A stretch of 24,467 nucleotides of DNA from an uncultured Clostridium sp. (GTDB taxonomy: Bacteria > Bacillota > Clostridia > Lachnospirales > Lachnospiraceae). The stretch covers positions 1-24,467 of the forward strand of contig UQFC01000038.1 of assembly GCA_900540335.1 (NCBI GenBank), given 5' to 3'. Positions 22,801 to 24,467 of the stretch are shown one piece after another. Made by a program: the position numbers and the translations under genes. The notes beneath the pieces are model-generated. The model saw only the letters and a program-made list of their open reading frames with translations, was not told the DNA's origin and searched no databases. Every line of letters begins with the position of its first letter. The stretch's first letter is position 1.

Positions 22801-22823
22801 AATAATTGTGTTACAAAATTATT
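22801..22823. promoter_or_regulatory. Candidate LysR operator upstream of dctP
   Basis: AATAATT (22801-22807) and AATTATT (22817-22823) form a perfect inverted repeat with a 9-base spacer. Its centre is about 75 bases upstream of the predicted dctP start, near where LysR proteins usually bind, and it touches the stop codon of the lysR gene. The AT-rich composition makes chance occurrence possible. Confidence 0.45.
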
Positions 22824-23736
22824 AATTATGGATATAAGTTGTCTTTTTTTTATCCTTTTCAAGTTTTTGCAAATATTCCATAACCGCCTCCATTTCCGGT
22901 GAAACCCATTTTTCCCGGTGGTACAGCAGCTGCTTCCAGATACACACGGAAATCTCCGGCACAGAAAAACGGATCATCCGTCCCTCTCTGACAGATGCCT
23001 CTGTTACAAAATCCGGCAGGAAGGAAATCCCCATTCCTGCTTCCACCATACTGCAAATCAGGCTGGTATCCCCGATTTCCAGATATGGCAGCAGCTCCAG
23101 AGAATGACTTGCCAGATATTCATCCAGCAGTTTCCTGTAGCTGACATTCTTCTCTGTCAGGATCGCCGGGCAGGAAATCAGCTCTTCTGGCGAAACCCGG
23201 CTTCTGGCTGCCAGAGGGTTCTCTGCTGATGCAACAAAATGAACCGACACCTCTTCTTCCGATACCGTTACATAATTTCTGTCATAAATATGATTATCCA
23301 GAGTGTACACCAGATCCACCTCATTCTGATTCAGCAGGCGAAACATTTCCTCCGTTTTTCCTGTGGTCACTGTCAGGGAAATATCCGGATGCTGCTGACG
23401 AAAGCTGGTGAAATCATGGCGGAACAGCTGTGTACACAAAGAAGCCGCCATGGCAATTCTGATAGTTCCCTTCAGACTTCTGCTCTCTCCCGCCGTCCGT
23501 TTCATATCCTCCGCCGCCTGCAGCATCTCGTGAGCCAGCCGCTGGACACTGCGGCCCTTTGCCGTCAGACGTACCGTATGATGAATCCGTTCAAACAGCG
23601 GAACCCCAAGCTCCTCCTCCAGCTGCCTGATTTGGAAGGAAACCGTAGACTGTGTGTAGCCCAGCCGTTTCGCCGCCTTTGTAAAGCTGCCCAGCTCTGC
23701 CACCTGAATAAAGCTTTCCAGATTTTTCAATTCCAT
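22822..23736 (-). CDS. LysR-family regulator, probably of the TRAP operon
   Basis: Transcription factor of 304 residues. It has a winged helix-turn-helix at about 1-60 (GSFTKAAKRLGYTQSTVSFQIRQLE, here positions 15-39) and an effector domain with the periplasmic-binding fold (about 87-290). The start at 23736 is chosen over 23742 because AGGA is 6 bases from the former and abuts the latter. It lies directly upstream of dctP on the same strand and divergent from the AGCS symporter, so either neighbour may be its target. No terminator is visible between it and dctP, so read-through may add to dctPQM expression. The effector is unknown. Confidence 0.87.
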   Translation of the reverse strand: MELKNLESFIQVAELGSFTKAAKRLGYTQSTVSFQIRQLEEELGVPLFERIHHTVRLTAKGRSVQRLAHEMLQAAEDMKRTAGESRSLKGTIRIAMAASLCTQLFRHDFTSFRQQHPDISLTVTTGKTEEMFRLLNQNEVDLVYTLDNHIYDRNYVTVSEEEVSVHFVASAENPLAARSRVSPEELISCPAILTEKNVSYRKLLDEYLASHSLELLPYLEIGDTSLICSMVEAGMGISFLPDFVTEASVREGRMIRFSVPEISVCIWKQLLYHREKWVSPEMEAVMEYLQKLEKDKKKTTYIHN

Positions 23737-23796
23737 ATTCATTCCTGCCTTTTTTATTAATCGAAATTTTCAATAGTAATCAGTCATATAATCAAT

Positions 23797-23825
23797 TTTA
23801 CAAATATCCATGTTTATTATATACT
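23797..23825 (+). promoter_or_regulatory. Promoter of the AGCS symporter gene
   Basis: TTTACA (23797-23802) and TATACT (23820-23825) are separated by 17 bases. The implied start near 23832 leaves a 168-base leader. Just upstream, TAATCA repeats at 23777 and 23789. Confidence 0.7.
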
Positions 23826-23831
23826 ATTTAC

Positions 23832-23999
23832 TGTGCTTCTTCAATGCGGTAAATTGATTAAGCGTTCCATTGCCGCAGTGTCCCCGGTTTTTAAAGAAAA
23901 ACCGGTATCAGAAGAACACCTTTTTGTAAGGAAACAGGGGATTTCACTGCAAAAAGAAGCCGGACAGACCGGCATATTACACAGGAGGTTTACACAACT
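23832..23999 (+). ncRNA. Structured 5' leader RNA of the AGCS symporter gene (candidate riboswitch or cis-regulator)
   Basis: The leader can fold almost completely. P0 pairs 23833-23842 with 23911-23919 (nine pairs, one bulged C). It encloses H1 (23845-23852 with 23870-23877) and H2 (CCGGTTTTT/AAAAACCGG, 23884-23892 with 23897-23905). H3 pairs CTTTTTG with CAAAAAG (23920-23926, 23950-23956), and H4 is GCCGG/CCGGC (23959-23963, 23969-23973). An alternative, exclusive helix pairs 23875-23885 with 23937-23950 (11 bp, 3-base bulge). The Shine-Dalgarno AGGAGG is at 23983-23988. CTTCTT (23836-23841) in the P0 5' strand can pair with it. I see no match to the purine, lysine, SAM, TPP, glycine or T-box consensus. 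The pairings are read from sequence; the regulatory role is inference. Confidence 0.5.
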
Positions 24000-24467
24000 A
24001 TGATTATCAAACTAATTGAAGCAGTCTATGGTTTTCTGTGGGGCGATCTGATTACCATTCCTCTGCCCGGAGGCGGAAGTCTCGGTCTTTCCCTTCTGGT
24101 GCTGCTTCTCATTCCCACAGGAATTTACTTTACAGTACGCACACGCTTTCTTCCTGTCCGCATGTTCCCGGACATGATTCATGCCATGACTGAGAAAAAG
24201 GAGCGGGAAGGCAGCGCTATTTCCACCTTCCAGGCACTTGTCGTTTCCACTGCCACCCGAGTGGGCATGGGAAACCTGGTCGGTGTAGTTGCAGCTATTT
24301 CAGCCGGAGGCGCAGGCGCTGTGTTCTGGATGTGGCTTACTGCCATCATCGGTTCCTCCACCGCTTTTATTGAAGCAACTCTGGCTCAGCTTTATAAGGA
24401 AAAGGATCCTCTTTACGGCGGATACCGGGGCGGTCCGGCATATTACATCCACCATTACATTGAGAAA
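24000..24467 (+). CDS. Alanine/glycine:cation symporter (AGCS family), 3' end outside the window
   Basis: Sodium-coupled uptake carrier for alanine, glycine or related small amino acids. The first 156 residues are present, about a third of the usual 440-480. An N-terminal amphipathic helix is followed by membrane segments at about 28-46 and 94-126. The family signature ISTFQALVVSTATRVGMGNLVGVVAAI lies at about 74-100, and YRGGPAYYI is near the right edge. The ATG at 24000 lies 11 bases after AGGAGG. It has its own promoter and a long structured leader, and is divergent from a LysR gene. The reading frame is intact to the window edge. Confidence 0.9.
   Translation, partial: MIIKLIEAVYGFLWGDLITIPLPGGGSLGLSLLVLLLIPTGIYFTVRTRFLPVRMFPDMIHAMTEKKEREGSAISTFQALVVSTATRVGMGNLVGVVAAISAGGAGAVFWMWLTAIIGSSTAFIEATLAQLYKEKDPLYGGYRGGPAYYIHHYIEK

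Noticed and set aside
23875..23973. Glycine riboswitch upstream of the AGCS gene
   Set aside because: GCAAAAAG and GGACAGA resemble pieces of the glycine aptamer, but they are not in the right arrangement and the conserved core and tandem layout are missing.

Overview
The window looks like chromosome of an anaerobic Firmicute of the class Clostridia, most likely a gut Lachnospiraceae (Blautia/Dorea/Ruminococcus-like). This is inferred from moderate GC with AT-rich intergenic regions, AGGAGG ribosome binding sites, sigma-A type promoters, an EFR1-type flavodoxin-ferredoxin protein, an ATP-dependent PEP carboxykinase, an archaeal-type split LeuC/LeuD, and a TRAP transporter. No rRNA, tRNA or CRISPR array was seen.

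Left end (1-2280): the 5' part of a trehalose-type PTS gene (treB, minus strand) is cut off near base 90 by unrelated, hairpin-containing sequence that resembles the end of an IS200/IS605-type element. The divergent treR lies next to it, and three near-identical TTGTTTAAACAA operators sit in the shared control region. A HAD phosphatase follows convergently.

Central carbon and envelope (2280-6650): pckA has a clear promoter. It is divergent from a signal-less pectinesterase, which is followed by a membrane-anchored SleB-type cell-wall hydrolase with a long repeated 5' leader.

Branched-chain amino acid region (6650-14600): a minus-strand operon leuD-leuC-leuD-leuC-ybaK carries two clearly different isopropylmalate-dehydratase-like pairs. 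It is divergent from a LysR regulator, and the two promoters overlap face to face. Next come ilvN-ilvC (no ilvB nearby) and an FMN-dependent alpha-hydroxy-acid oxidase relative with an N-terminal cysteine cluster.

Redox and transport region (14600-19780): a ZIP metal transporter, an acylphosphatase starting at TTG inside the stop of a MATE exporter, an EFR1 ferredoxin and a small unknown protein form one minus-strand set. A GltD-like FAD/Fe-S oxidoreductase without a large-subunit partner is divergent from it.

Right end (19780-24467): a complete TRAP transporter (dctP-dctQ-dctM) has a strong promoter and a probable operator, with a LysR gene upstream. Divergent from that LysR is an alanine/glycine:cation symporter (AGCS) gene, cut by the window edge. 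Its 168-base leader starts at a good promoter and can form several interlocking helices, including a possible anti-Shine-Dalgarno pairing. This leader is the best candidate in the window for an undescribed cis-regulatory RNA.
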